Assembly (NCBI GenBank): GCA_018806915.1
Contig: JAGKQI010000095.1
Location: forward strand, 806,001-870,000
Source: Phytophthora colocasiae
Lineage: Eukaryota > Oomycota > Peronosporomycetes > Peronosporales > Peronosporaceae
DNA: 64,000 nucleotides
Direction: 5' to 3'
Below are positions 20,777 to 29,604 of the stretch, piece by piece. Numbering within the stretch: the stretch's first letter is position 1; every line of letters begins with the position of its first letter. The notes under the pieces were generated by a model. It saw only the letters and a program-made list of their open reading frames with translations, was not told where the DNA came from and ran no database searches. A program made the position numbers and the translations under genes.

Positions 20777-22159
20777 ATGTCCGATCCGCCTTCCTCGCCC
20801 CCCTTGACGCCGAGAACGCCCTCGAGCGAGCACTCGATCCGATCCGCCCGATCCACGGCCTCCCGCTTCTCAACCCCCGGGGTAAACCCTGAGCTGGTCA
20901 CCTTGCAAGCGAGGCTGGCCCATAGCCAACGGATACGCGAGACCTTGAGTCGCGATCGGGACCACCTGGACGACACCGTTCGCCGGTTGCGATCCGACAT
21001 GGAGGATATGGAGCGCTTCCGGGACGACCAAGCGGAGGAGATTTTGCGGCTGAACGCCGAAATCGCTCATCTGCGATCGGGAACTGGAGATGCTATCGGT
21101 GGGGACGCGGTCGCCGCCTTGCAGGATCAGCGGGCCCAGCACGACGCCGAACGACGGGAATCTGAGCAGCGACTGGCCCGGATCCAGGCGCGGCTAGACT
21201 CTGCGCTCGAGGATCTCGACTTCCGGCTGGCCGAACTTCGCATAGCCGGGGAGACGGAGATTGAACTCCGGGATGAGCTTCAGGATCGCGAACGGGAGCT
21301 CGCCGCCGTGCGTCATGACCTGACCCTCACTCAGCGTAGCCTTGATCGCTGGCAGAGGAACGACTCCTCCCAAGGTCCACAAGCGGCTATGGCCATGCCT
21401 GCTGATCAGACTCGCCCGACGGCAGAGGAAGCTCGGTTGAGGTTGGAGTTGACGCGGACCCAAGCGGAGTTGCTCGCCGCTCGAGCCGAAGTCGCGTATC
21501 TGGAACGCGAGGCAGAGGATCACCAGGTTGAACTGGCTCGGGCACACCTCGCCTTGGAGGACGTATCCGCCCCGGATTCTCGCGCTCCGCCTCTGGGTGC
21601 AACCGCCGATGCCGCCGCCGTATCCAGCCTGGAGCAAGATCTGGCAGACGCCTTGGGAAATCTGGAAATAATCCAGCACGACCGGGACCAGCTCTCCGTC
21701 CAGCACCGTGCCGCCATTGCCGAGCGGGATCAGGCCGTCGCAGACCTGGATCAGGCCCGCCTCGACCGGGATCAGGCAATACAAGATCTCAATCGAGTAA
21801 CGGTAGACCGTGATCGAATCCAGGTCGACCTGGACGATGCCACCCAAGATCGTTTGTCTGCCCTCGCAGACCTTGACGTGGCTCGTTCCGCCCGGGATGC
21901 GGCGACACAGGAACTCGACCAACTCCAGCGACAGAACGCGGAGCTCCGACAGGCTCACCAAGAGCTGGACGCTGATTATGCCGAAGCCGAACAACAGCTG
22001 CACCACGCCGAGGATTCCTCTGCTCGGTTGTCTTCGTGGATCGCGGATCGACGGGCGGCTCGTGCCACCAAAGATCTCGAAGCGCCTCCGCTTCCCCGGC
22101 CGTTCCTCCTTCCTCACGCAAGCGTCCGGCTCGGAGCACCTCAGCTCCCCGTGATCTAA
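20777..22159 (+). CDS. Antisense ORF 1 of the Gypsy element: long coiled-coil protein
   Basis: Starts at the ATG at 20777, about 100 bases inside the element from the LTR, and encodes about 460 residues on the strand opposite to gag-pol. The first 45 residues are Ser/Pro-rich; from about residue 50 to 430 there is an almost continuous coiled coil rich in Arg, Glu, Asp, Gln and Leu with repeated units such as ERDQAVADLDQARLDRDQA. No family is recognised. Its last 40 codons overlap the next ORF in another frame (from 22036), and the acidic/Pro-rich next ORF looks like a continuation, so a single larger protein with one frame change near 22100 is likely. The extreme GATC content may bias codon choice. 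Antisense ORFs at this position are known from plant Tat-lineage elements. Confidence 0.6.
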   Translation: MSDPPSSPPLTPRTPSSEHSIRSARSTASRFSTPGVNPELVTLQARLAHSQRIRETLSRDRDHLDDTVRRLRSDMEDMERFRDDQAEEILRLNAEIAHLRSGTGDAIGGDAVAALQDQRAQHDAERRESEQRLARIQARLDSALEDLDFRLAELRIAGETEIELRDELQDRERELAAVRHDLTLTQRSLDRWQRNDSSQGPQAAMAMPADQTRPTAEEARLRLELTRTQAELLAARAEVAYLEREAEDHQVELARAHLALEDVSAPDSRAPPLGATADAAAVSSLEQDLADALGNLEIIQHDRDQLSVQHRAAIAERDQAVADLDQARLDRDQAIQDLNRVTVDRDRIQVDLDDATQDRLSALADLDVARSARDAATQELDQLQRQNAELRQAHQELDADYAEAEQQLHHAEDSSARLSSWIADRRAARATKDLEAPPLPRPFLLPHASVRLGAPQLPVI

Positions 22160-23280
22160 AACCTGCAGCTACCGAAGCTCCCGGGTCAACCCAGCCTGTC
22201 ACACCCACGGTGGTCCCGACCCCGGCAGGATCAACGGCAAGTCCGCTGGATCTGTTGGCGGATCAAGCTTCTGGGCAAGCCGGAGGGGAGGAAACCGACA
22301 CTCCAGCCCCTGATCCGACCCCAGCGCCTACGGATCAGTCCGGATCGCTCCCCGCCGAGGGTGATTCGCCGGATGAGGACGAGGAAGACTCCGACTACGA
22401 TCCCCAGCACCCATTCTCATCGCCGTCCGAAGAGGACGAAAGTCCAGAACCCAGCAATGGAACTAGTTCTGAAGCCGAATCGGAACGTTCCAACGAGGCG
22501 GAGGACTCCGAGGAGGACGAGACTCTGCACATGGGCCGCCAACGGTCTATCTCGACGCACCGGCGCGAGTCCGGTCAGGTTCCGAGAGCCGGACCTTCTG
22601 GCACCCGTGGATCGGGGTCTCCGGACGGCTCAAGCCCATCTCCAGATGGATCAGGTCCGCCGTCTCCAGGATCACCTCCGGGTTCCCCGTCACCGCCGTC
22701 ACCTCCTCCCGGCGGTTCCTCGTCCCCCGGGCTCCGACCACCCCTGTTCCCGGTCGCCTCTTTCATTCCAGGGTACGATCGGCAGCGTACCTTCGCGGCC
22801 GCTGACATCGTGCCGTGGGATCCGCAGGTGATCGGGCAGTATTCGATCGTGGGTCTGATCGCCAGTTCTCTGGGCAAACGGTTGTTGATCCCTTCGGGTT
22901 GGCTGTTTCCTTCCCAGATACAGGCTGGGCCTGCACCGACCCCCGGCACCGAATACCTCCACGAGTTGATCACGGGCGTGAACGTGCTTGATCTGCTGGC
23001 TCTGGAGCCGTGGAACGACTTCGCGAACCCGGGTCCCCTTACGTTCGACCTCGATCTGCATGAGAGGGAGGGAACACCCCTCGCGGCCGTGGCCGCCACC
23101 TATCGCGTTCTGGAGGAACGGCACCGTCAAGCATTTTGGGAGGCCACCCACAACTTCGAGATCACCTCTGCCATGCAGGATGCGGATCTTGAACTGCAGC
23201 GGTATTACGTTGCTCGCAAGGCCCGGCGGAGTCGGGCTGGGTCTGCTGGCGCCAATTCCTCGCCTCCTTCCCCGCCATAA
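22036..23280 (+). CDS. Antisense ORF 2 of the Gypsy element: acidic, Pro/Ser-rich linker plus globular C-terminal part
   Basis: The open frame runs to the TAA at 23278-23280. Residues up to about 240 are low complexity: Pro/Thr-rich, then a strongly acidic Ser/Asp/Glu tract (22360-22530), then Ser-Pro-Gly repeats (22590-22735). From about 22740 there is a more globular segment of some 150 residues with aromatic and hydrophobic positions (FIPGYDRQRTF, IVPWDPQVIGQYSIVGLI, LELQRYYVARKARR). This part has no match I can name but resembles the C-terminal fold-like regions of capsid or gag-like proteins only in general feel. No ATG near the start is needed if the protein is a continuation of ORF 1. 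Confidence 0.5.
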   Translation: MDRGSTGGSCHQRSRSASASPAVPPSSRKRPARSTSAPRDLKPAATEAPGSTQPVTPTVVPTPAGSTASPLDLLADQASGQAGGEETDTPAPDPTPAPTDQSGSLPAEGDSPDEDEEDSDYDPQHPFSSPSEEDESPEPSNGTSSEAESERSNEAEDSEEDETLHMGRQRSISTHRRESGQVPRAGPSGTRGSGSPDGSSPSPDGSGPPSPGSPPGSPSPPSPPPGGSSSPGLRPPLFPVASFIPGYDRQRTFAAADIVPWDPQVIGQYSIVGLIASSLGKRLLIPSGWLFPSQIQAGPAPTPGTEYLHELITGVNVLDLLALEPWNDFANPGPLTFDLDLHEREGTPLAAVAATYRVLEERHRQAFWEATHNFEITSAMQDADLELQRYYVARKARRSRAGSAGANSSPPSPP

Positions 23281-23708
23281 TGCGCGATCAGTGGTTCGAT
23301 CTCGACATCCTGCTGGATCCGTTCTTCCTTCACCTCCCCATTCCGTCGGTGGATGTGGTTCGTTGGTATCCCGGCGTGGTCTCTCGGCGTGCCAACCTGG
23401 CGGATCCCAACGCGAACGTCCCAGAGCCGGCGAACCTGATCGAGGCTCTGGAGGAGTGTGACGAGGCGGATCCGTGGCGTAACCAGTATCGGCAAGACCC
23501 GGTCAACCATCCCGCCACCAGGATTCCCCGCCTTATCGGCAAGTTCAATCCTCCTCCCGCTGGGGCTAACTTCTCCGTAAGTCGTGCGAACTTCGATCAC
23601 CTGCAGCAAGGCTCGGGGCTTCTCCCCGAGTTCGGATTCGGAACCCCTTCCAGGGCCGTTCTACATTCTTCCATCTCCATTCGTAATTCTCATAATCTCC
23701 ACTCGTAA
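23280..23708 (+). CDS. Antisense ORF 3 of the Gypsy element, start overlaps stop of ORF 2
   Basis: Its ATG (23280-23282) overlaps the preceding stop in the sequence TAATG. It encodes 142 residues: a hydrophobic start (WFDLDILLDPFFLHLPIP), a Trp/Tyr segment, an acidic segment and a basic C-terminus with SRANFDHLQQGSG. No family is recognised. The TAATG overlap is used for stop-and-restart translation in some bicistronic retroelements, so the two ORFs may be coupled. A chance overlap is possible. Confidence 0.4.
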   Translation: MRDQWFDLDILLDPFFLHLPIPSVDVVRWYPGVVSRRANLADPNANVPEPANLIEALEECDEADPWRNQYRQDPVNHPATRIPRLIGKFNPPPAGANFSVSRANFDHLQQGSGLLPEFGFGTPSRAVLHSSISIRNSHNLHS

Positions 23709-23933
23709 TCCGTAATCTCCATTCCCACAGTCATTCCATCGTACTCTATCATTTTAGGAATGTGATCCCCTTTCATCTCCATCTCGACATCCCGGATCAC
23801 CATCTTCCAACGTCAAATTCCCTACGCACATGCATATACACAAAATATAAAACTCTCGCTCTGATCTGGATTCTCCTCCACATCAGCTTCTTCGATCCCG
23901 GCGAGGTAACCCTGTCACTTCACCTGGCTTCCC
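23709..23933. other. Spacer between convergent antisense ORFs and integrase/chromodomain
   Basis: A/T-richer than the rest of the element, with no ORF of note. It lies between the ends of two convergent coding units, so it should contain the 3' ends of both transcripts. Confidence 0.5.
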
Positions 23934-24224
23934 TTACACTTCTTCATGCGACTGCATCACGCCGAACCGGTTCCGATTAGCATGGTCACGTAGGAACGCG
24001 CTCAACATGGCCCCACAGTTAAGATCAGCTTCGTCGACCCACGTTGGCTCATCATAACCGACCCAGTGCACCAGGAATTCACGATAGATCCGGCCGTAGC
24101 GAGTTCGTTTCCCACTTCGCATGTCCGAGATCCGTTCGACTTCGTACTCATCGGCATCCAGATCCGGAACCCAACTGTCCTCCGGAAGGAAGGATCTCAT
24201 CGAAATCGAGCCGATCTGCTTCAT
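23934..24224 (-). CDS. Chromodomain at the C-terminus of integrase
   Basis: The segment YEVERISDM, FLVHWVGYDEPTWV and DEADLNC has the order and aromatic residues of a chromodomain (three strands and the start of the helix), with Trp and Tyr of the usual methyl-lysine cage. It is in a different frame from the preceding integrase segment, with the shift near 24190. Chromodomains in this position target insertion in chromoviruses. The stop at 23934 ends the pol reading. Confidence 0.8.
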   Translation of the reverse strand: MKQIGSISMRSFLPEDSWVPDLDADEYEVERISDMRSGKRTRYGRIYREFLVHWVGYDEPTWVDEADLNCGAMLSAFLRDHANRNRFGVMQSHEEV

Positions 24225-24768
24225 CTACCGTCAACTCGATCCGCGGACGATCTGGGAAATTCCGTACCAGCTTTAGCTTAGAAACATGAACCACCGGAAA
24301 GATATGGTAATCAGAGCCCGCGATCTCCAGCTTGATCGTGAATTCATTGAGCTTCTCTGCAACACGGAACGGGCCGTGCCAAAGGTGGGCGAGTTTACGG
24401 GCATACCCTTCCTTCACACGATCTAGGTATAGCCAAACTCGTGATCCAGCTTCGATCTGATGCGGATCGACATCCTCATTGTGCCGATCAGCTCGGTCCG
24501 CGATCGCCTCTCGCAGCTTAGCGTTGACCTGTTCTCTCGACTGCTGGTAGTATCTCTGAACGCGATATCTCCACCGTCTTGGATCGCGATCGTGGCGTCT
24601 GGTCGACCCGATCGGGATCGTTGCTTCCAACGTCGATCTTGGATCCCATCCGTGTACCAAATAGTGAGGGGTATCTCCCCGGACCCGATCGTGAGCCGTG
24701 TTAATGGCGAAAGTCAATCTCTCCGCATATTCATCCCAGTCCTTTTGATCGAGATCTTGAACATACAT
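24148..24768 (-). CDS. Integrase C-terminal part (GPY/F-like module)
   Basis: Continues the integrase after a frame change near 24750. It holds the end of the catalytic domain (AINTAHD, then PHYLVHGW), a basic linker, and the GPF-type module HLWHGPFRV followed by HVSKLKLV, typical of Ty3/Gypsy integrases. Confidence 0.85.
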   Translation of the reverse strand: MYVQDLDQKDWDEYAERLTFAINTAHDRVRGDTPHYLVHGWDPRSTLEATIPIGSTRRHDRDPRRWRYRVQRYYQQSREQVNAKLREAIADRADRHNEDVDPHQIEAGSRVWLYLDRVKEGYARKLAHLWHGPFRVAEKLNEFTIKLEIAGSDYHIFPVVHVSKLKLVRNFPDRPRIELTVDEADRLDFDEILPSGGQLGSGSGCR

Positions 24769-25767
24769 CTTGATTGCCCTAGTACCATCCGTTCCGCAGT
24801 CCCATTGGCCTGTGGTCGGTAGGCCATCGTCGCCCGTTGTCGCTGCCCCAGGATCCTATTGAACGATCTGAAGAAGTCGGACATGAAGCCCGGCTCTCGA
24901 TCGTGCCTGATCATCTCGCTAGCGCCAAATCTGCGGAACACGCATTCTTCATAAGATTCCGCGACGGTCTGGGCCGATCGGGAGGAACTAGCCTTTGCGA
25001 TCACATATCCCGTGAACAGATCCACCCAGATCAGCAGTTCAGTATTGCCTTTGTTGGATCTGGGCAGAGAGGGTATGTGATCCATCGCTATGATCTGGAA
25101 GGGGTATGTAGCTTGCAGATTCCCAGGTGACTCGCCCCGGATCGTGGGTCTCCCCTTTCCGGTCTCACAGTCTACACACTCGCCTACGTATCGCTGCACA
25201 CTCCGATATAATCCCCTCCAGTGGAAATGATCTCGGATCCGCTGATAAGTGCGTCCGATCCCTTGATGTCCCCCTTCCAGAGTCGTATGGTAGTGGTGGA
25301 GGACATCCTGCTGTAGCGTTTCTGGAACCACGAGTCTCATCAGGCGGTCGCGATCACCTCTTGATCTCGGCCCTGGTGGGCAATAAAACAACAGATCCTG
25401 TTCATCTACCTCGTACTCGGAAGCGATCTTGGCGTAGGATCCAGACTCGGCTCGAGTAAGATCCGCGATCTGCCCAGCCAGGTACTTCTTTAGTCCGGCG
25501 ATCCAGACCTCCTCGTCCTGGGCTCGCCTGATCCGATCCACTCGCATCTCCCGGATCAGTTCCTCTCGCAGGACGGCGGCATCGGGTCGCGCTCGGGCTG
25601 CACCCGTAGCTACGGCCGACACTTGCACCGTTCGATCTTCAACTCGAGGGATCAACACCTCATCAAGCCGATTTAGGGTGACCAGATCGCACCGATCTGC
25701 TTCATCGTGGACCTCGATCCCGCTTCCTCGCTGCAGCGCGGCACTCGCCAAGCTGTCTGCGCTCCCA
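24714..25767 (-). CDS. Integrase core, with HHCC and DDE motifs
   Basis: Zinc-binding HHCC (HYH, GGHQG, CVDC) at about 25220-25330 is followed by the catalytic triad: MDHI near 25080, HDREPGF near 24895, and GTAERM near 24800. It catalyses insertion of the cDNA. The segment directly upstream is the end of the second RNase H (NGSADSLA), separated by the nonsense codon at 25768-25770. Confidence 0.9.
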
Positions 25768-26363
25768 TTTCAGTCTCTCTTCACATGGACTAGCTCATGA
25801 TCTCCCCAATTCCGCAAGTGATCTAGCACCTTCTGTTTCAGTAACGTCAATCCTGGCGCCTTGCAGTCGATCTCGCCCCGGACTTGTCGGATCACTAGGT
25901 TCGAATCGCCACAAATGACCAAACGGCGGCGTTCTAACTGTGCGATCATGCCAAGTCCTAGCAAGAGCCCACGGTATTCCGCTTCATTGACAGTAAGACT
26001 CTCCGCATAGTCTGATCTAGCTTTGATTACTTTCCACTCCGGCAAACTCCACACGATCGCGCTGAAAGCGCCTCCTCCTCGTTTCACGCGTGCCGAACCG
26101 TCGAAACTTACTACCCATAGCTCCTCACCTGGATCTACGGTGGGAATCGGCATCTGGATCTTACGTCTTGGTTCCTTCTGTGGCGCGATCGCGATCAGGG
26201 CTTCGTCGATCTCCGATCTAGGCGTTATATTAGCTGCGATCGCCCCCAGTATCTCATCCTCTCTCCTTCGTACACTTCGTGATCTCGAGTGTCCATGGGG
26301 ACAGAAGAGCAGACCATTGTCCCAGACGCCCTTGGAGGCCGGCAGACTTGAACAGCCAGGCAA
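25768..26363 (-). CDS. Second RNase H domain (archaeal-like aRNH) of pol
   Basis: Shows the full type-I RNase H pattern: FDGSAR, then NEAEYRGLLLGL, then CGDSNLVIRQVRGE, and HVKRD followed by the expected NGSAD after a stop codon. It is additional to the Ty3-type RNase H encoded just upstream in the same pol. Such a dual set is known from plant Tat elements and from oomycete Gypsy elements. The stop at 25768-25770 is TGA where TGG (Trp) would keep the frame, so the integrase is separated from the rest by a single base change. The start is a frame change near 26280 rather than a true initiation. Confidence 0.88.
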
Positions 26364-29300
26364 GCGTGGAATGTCTGGTTAGGACCTTGATCCGGCGTCC
26401 CACCAACAGGGTGTAATGTAGATCCAAGATCCGAAGTAGAGCCAACACCTCCTTTTCGGCAACATTATAGTTCAACTCGTTCGTCTTCAAGGTTCGGCTG
26501 GCAAACGCGACCGGGTGGTAGATCTGGTCGTGTTCTTGCATTAGTGCGGCGGAAATCGCCCAGTCACTGGCATACACGATCACCACGGGTAACTTCGTCA
26601 TGTCGAAGTGGCGAAGGATCGGGGTCGATGCGATCTTGGTTTTCAGGGCTGTAAACGCCCTGTGTGCCCTACCCCACCTTTCGTCGCCAGCCCTTTGTGC
26701 CAGATTGGCTTCGACCTTGCTTGAACAGGGGGGAGGCGTCGCCCCCAAGTCAGGATCCGGTGTACTATTCCCCTTTTGAGTCAAGGTGTCGGGTGATCCA
26801 TCCTGATTCGACTTAAGCGCCACGGGATCTCGATTGATCGGGTCCATACCATCCATGATCTTTCGAAGATCTGGTCGCTTCTTCAGTTCTGCGAACTCCA
26901 CTTCACGTAGTTCATATAGGACCGATGCATAGATCGCATAATCCTCGATGAACCGACTATAGTAATTCAGACTTCCCAGGAATCGGAGCGACCCAGGGAA
27001 TGGCAGATCCGTCAGAGACTTCAGGTCTTTCGGGTTTGCCTCCAATCCGTCGATCGACACTTTGTGTCCGAGATATTCCACCTTATCCATGCCCCAGAAG
27101 CTCTTCGCCACACTGATCGAGAGATTCCACTTATCACAGGCCTCCAATAGGTCTTCCACCCGATCGCACATTTGATCCCATGTTCCAGCCGTGATCAAGA
27201 TATCGTCGATGTAGGATCTCCGTCCTAGAACCGACGGGCGACCAGGATCTTCCGGGACCCCTGATTCAAACACATCTGTAGAGTCTTCCGTATTCCCTGA
27301 CTGGGAGATCTTCAAAAATCCATATAGGGCGTTGTCCACAAGACGTTGATAGATCTGAGGGGCGTTCTTCAGCCCGAACAGCATGCGATTCCACTCGAAG
27401 AGGCCGAACGGGGTGATGAAAGCTGAGATCGCGCGAGCTCGATCGGTCATTGATACGACCCAGAATCCACTCGCCATGTCTAATGAACAGTACCACAGAA
27501 CCTTGTCAAGATCTTCTAACAGGTCATTGATCAGAGGCATTGGGTAGATCATCAGCCTCGTGAGACCGTTCACCAGCCGATAATCGATACATAGTCGGAT
27601 GTCTACACCGTTCTTCTTGATGATCACCACGATCGGCGATGCCCATGGCGAGGTCGATGGCCGGATGATCTTGGCAGCTAGGAGTCCTTTGATGAGATCC
27701 GATACTTTCTCGCGGAACTGTGGCGCCACCTTTCGGACTCGTTGTGCGATCGGCTTTGCATCACCCACGTCGATATCGCATATAACACCCTTGGCCGCTG
27801 GAGGAAGTGCGTTTCCCTTTCCGATCAGGAGATGTCGCTTCTTCCAAATAATCTGTCGAAGTTTCTCGATCTCCTCCGGGGTAGCCGATCCCGGATTTCC
27901 TACTTGCAGATCTTCGATCCTGACTTCTTCAGTGGTGGAAATCTGGATCTCCGGTACTACTGCGAGATTATCGGCTAGATCTTCGGCCGAAAAATCGCCA
28001 CTTTCGTGTAGGTGGGTCTGATCGGCGTTCTCGATCCCTTCAGGAGATGTCGGATCGGGTTCGTTCGTTAATGGATCAGGGAGTCTATCGTCCTTGGCCG
28101 TCAGGATCGGGGTGTCCTCAACCATGGGGACGGCATCGGCGTCGGATACATGTTGGATCTCGATTTGAAAATCCGGTTTTTCTGTTTTTACCTCGATCTC
28201 TTCTTCGCATGTCCGATCTGTCCGATCTGGGGCCTGATCTGGCAAGCTCTCATTCGTCTCAGTCTCACCGCCCCCAGCTTCGCCACTCGGGGTCTTGTCG
28301 GAACTGATCGTGATCGGTGGGGTATCCATGGGATCCGGTTGGGGATCGATGAATGCGACCTTGACTTCGGCCGTATCGGTCGGTGATCGCGGTTCCAATG
28401 TCGATATTGGTGCAGGATCAGGATCGGTCTTGATTGCCCCACCTCGACGGAGTATAGATCGCGGCGTAACGTAGGTCGGCCGTTCGACCGACGGTAAGGG
28501 GATCTCTACGGTTTCCTGAGGTTCCGGTCTTGCGTCCACCGTCGCTTCTAGAGCTAGATTCTGCCACTCCATGTAACGCCGGGACCCGACCGACACAAAC
28601 CCGGGGTAGCGAGGAACTTTTTCTTGATCAAGTACCATCCCGACATGTAATCTGTGATCCAGTCGTAAAATCTTCTCGCTCAAATTCGTGATCACTAAGT
28701 ACTGAGTTCGGCCGGGTCCATTTATCACGGTAGGTACCCATCGGTCACCTCTAGTCACCCACAATTTCTCCGTCGCCGATAATTTCACTCTCGATGCCGT
28801 CTCTTCAGATCCCCCAACTGGGATATGTAGATCTTCCTCCAATTTTACCGATCTTACCTTCTCCCCGTATAATCTCTTGCGACCACTAAGTGGGATCCCC
28901 ACTTCATTAGGTAAGCACATCGATCCCTTCGCTAGATCCATCCGGACCCCAGCCGGGATCATGAAATCCATACCCAGGATCGCATCCTGCCCGGATAGAT
29001 CCCCGATCCAAATATCGAAAAAGTAGACCAAGTATCCCGCAAGCGTGATTTTGATCCTCGTTCTTCCCTCGGTGGTGTACACATTATCACCGATCCCAAC
29101 ACACTCCTGTCTCTGACTAGTGTCAAAGTGGCACCCAACCTTACGAGCAAAGGTGGTATCCAAGATGGATACCTCGGCGCCAGTGTCCAGGAGCAAGATC
29201 GCTCTTTCATGATTAATCTTGCCTGAGATCTTGGCTTGGCGGAACCATTTTCCTGGTGCGTGGTATTTCCAGTAACCCCTGGATTCTCCTTCCTTGAGAT

Positions 29301-29604
29301 CCAAGGCCACTTCCGCACCAGATCGCGAGAACTCATCGATCCGGGGAAGACTCGCGATCTTAGCAGTATACGAATGCAACTTACATGTATTACCGCGCAG
29401 ATCCGAATTCTCCCTATCTTGATCTCTCGATTTCTTGTTCACATATGCATAGATGCAGTACTCAGAACGCTCGGCCCGTACCGGTTTCCAAACCGGCGAG
29501 CGTCCTAGTTTAACATCTTTTCCACCTTCTCGGGAAACAGTCCGGCATGTCGGGTCGGATCGTACCACTTGCGGATCTGGTTGTAGAATTCTTCCATGGG
29601 GCAT
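26254..29604 (-). CDS. Pol polyprotein: aspartic protease, reverse transcriptase, Ty3-type RNase H
   Basis: A 1116-residue open frame. The protease is at residues ~120-230 (LLDTGAEVSIL near 29180 and ILGMDF downstream). A long linker rich in Asp, Pro and Thr follows. Reverse transcriptase is at residues ~620-900, with SLDMASGFW near 27470 and the catalytic YIDD near 27205. Ty3-type RNase H (YASDWAISAALM, then AEKEVLALL) spans 26590-26400. There is an insertion of about 30 residues before YIDD and a 60-residue Pro/Asp-rich insertion near 26700-26850, unusual in length. The first ~35 residues overlap gag in another frame, so the true pol start may depend on frameshifting or splicing. Confidence 0.93.
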   Translation of the reverse strand: MPHGRILQPDPQVVRSDPTCRTVSREGGKDVKLGRSPVWKPVRAERSEYCIYAYVNKKSRDQDRENSDLRGNTCKLHSYTAKIASLPRIDEFSRSGAEVALDLKEGESRGYWKYHAPGKWFRQAKISGKINHERAILLLDTGAEVSILDTTFARKVGCHFDTSQRQECVGIGDNVYTTEGRTRIKITLAGYLVYFFDIWIGDLSGQDAILGMDFMIPAGVRMDLAKGSMCLPNEVGIPLSGRKRLYGEKVRSVKLEEDLHIPVGGSEETASRVKLSATEKLWVTRGDRWVPTVINGPGRTQYLVITNLSEKILRLDHRLHVGMVLDQEKVPRYPGFVSVGSRRYMEWQNLALEATVDARPEPQETVEIPLPSVERPTYVTPRSILRRGGAIKTDPDPAPISTLEPRSPTDTAEVKVAFIDPQPDPMDTPPITISSDKTPSGEAGGGETETNESLPDQAPDRTDRTCEEEIEVKTEKPDFQIEIQHVSDADAVPMVEDTPILTAKDDRLPDPLTNEPDPTSPEGIENADQTHLHESGDFSAEDLADNLAVVPEIQISTTEEVRIEDLQVGNPGSATPEEIEKLRQIIWKKRHLLIGKGNALPPAAKGVICDIDVGDAKPIAQRVRKVAPQFREKVSDLIKGLLAAKIIRPSTSPWASPIVVIIKKNGVDIRLCIDYRLVNGLTRLMIYPMPLINDLLEDLDKVLWYCSLDMASGFWVVSMTDRARAISAFITPFGLFEWNRMLFGLKNAPQIYQRLVDNALYGFLKISQSGNTEDSTDVFESGVPEDPGRPSVLGRRSYIDDILITAGTWDQMCDRVEDLLEACDKWNLSISVAKSFWGMDKVEYLGHKVSIDGLEANPKDLKSLTDLPFPGSLRFLGSLNYYSRFIEDYAIYASVLYELREVEFAELKKRPDLRKIMDGMDPINRDPVALKSNQDGSPDTLTQKGNSTPDPDLGATPPPCSSKVEANLAQRAGDERWGRAHRAFTALKTKIASTPILRHFDMTKLPVVIVYASDWAISAALMQEHDQIYHPVAFASRTLKTNELNYNVAEKEVLALLRILDLHYTLLVGRRIKVLTRHSTLAWLFKSAGLQGRLGQWSALLSPWTLEITKCTKERG

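Noticed and set aside
21194..22117. 307-codon minus ORF under the antisense coiled-coil ORF
   Set aside because: A shadow of the biased codon use of the plus-strand ORF; its composition is irregular and lacks domain features.
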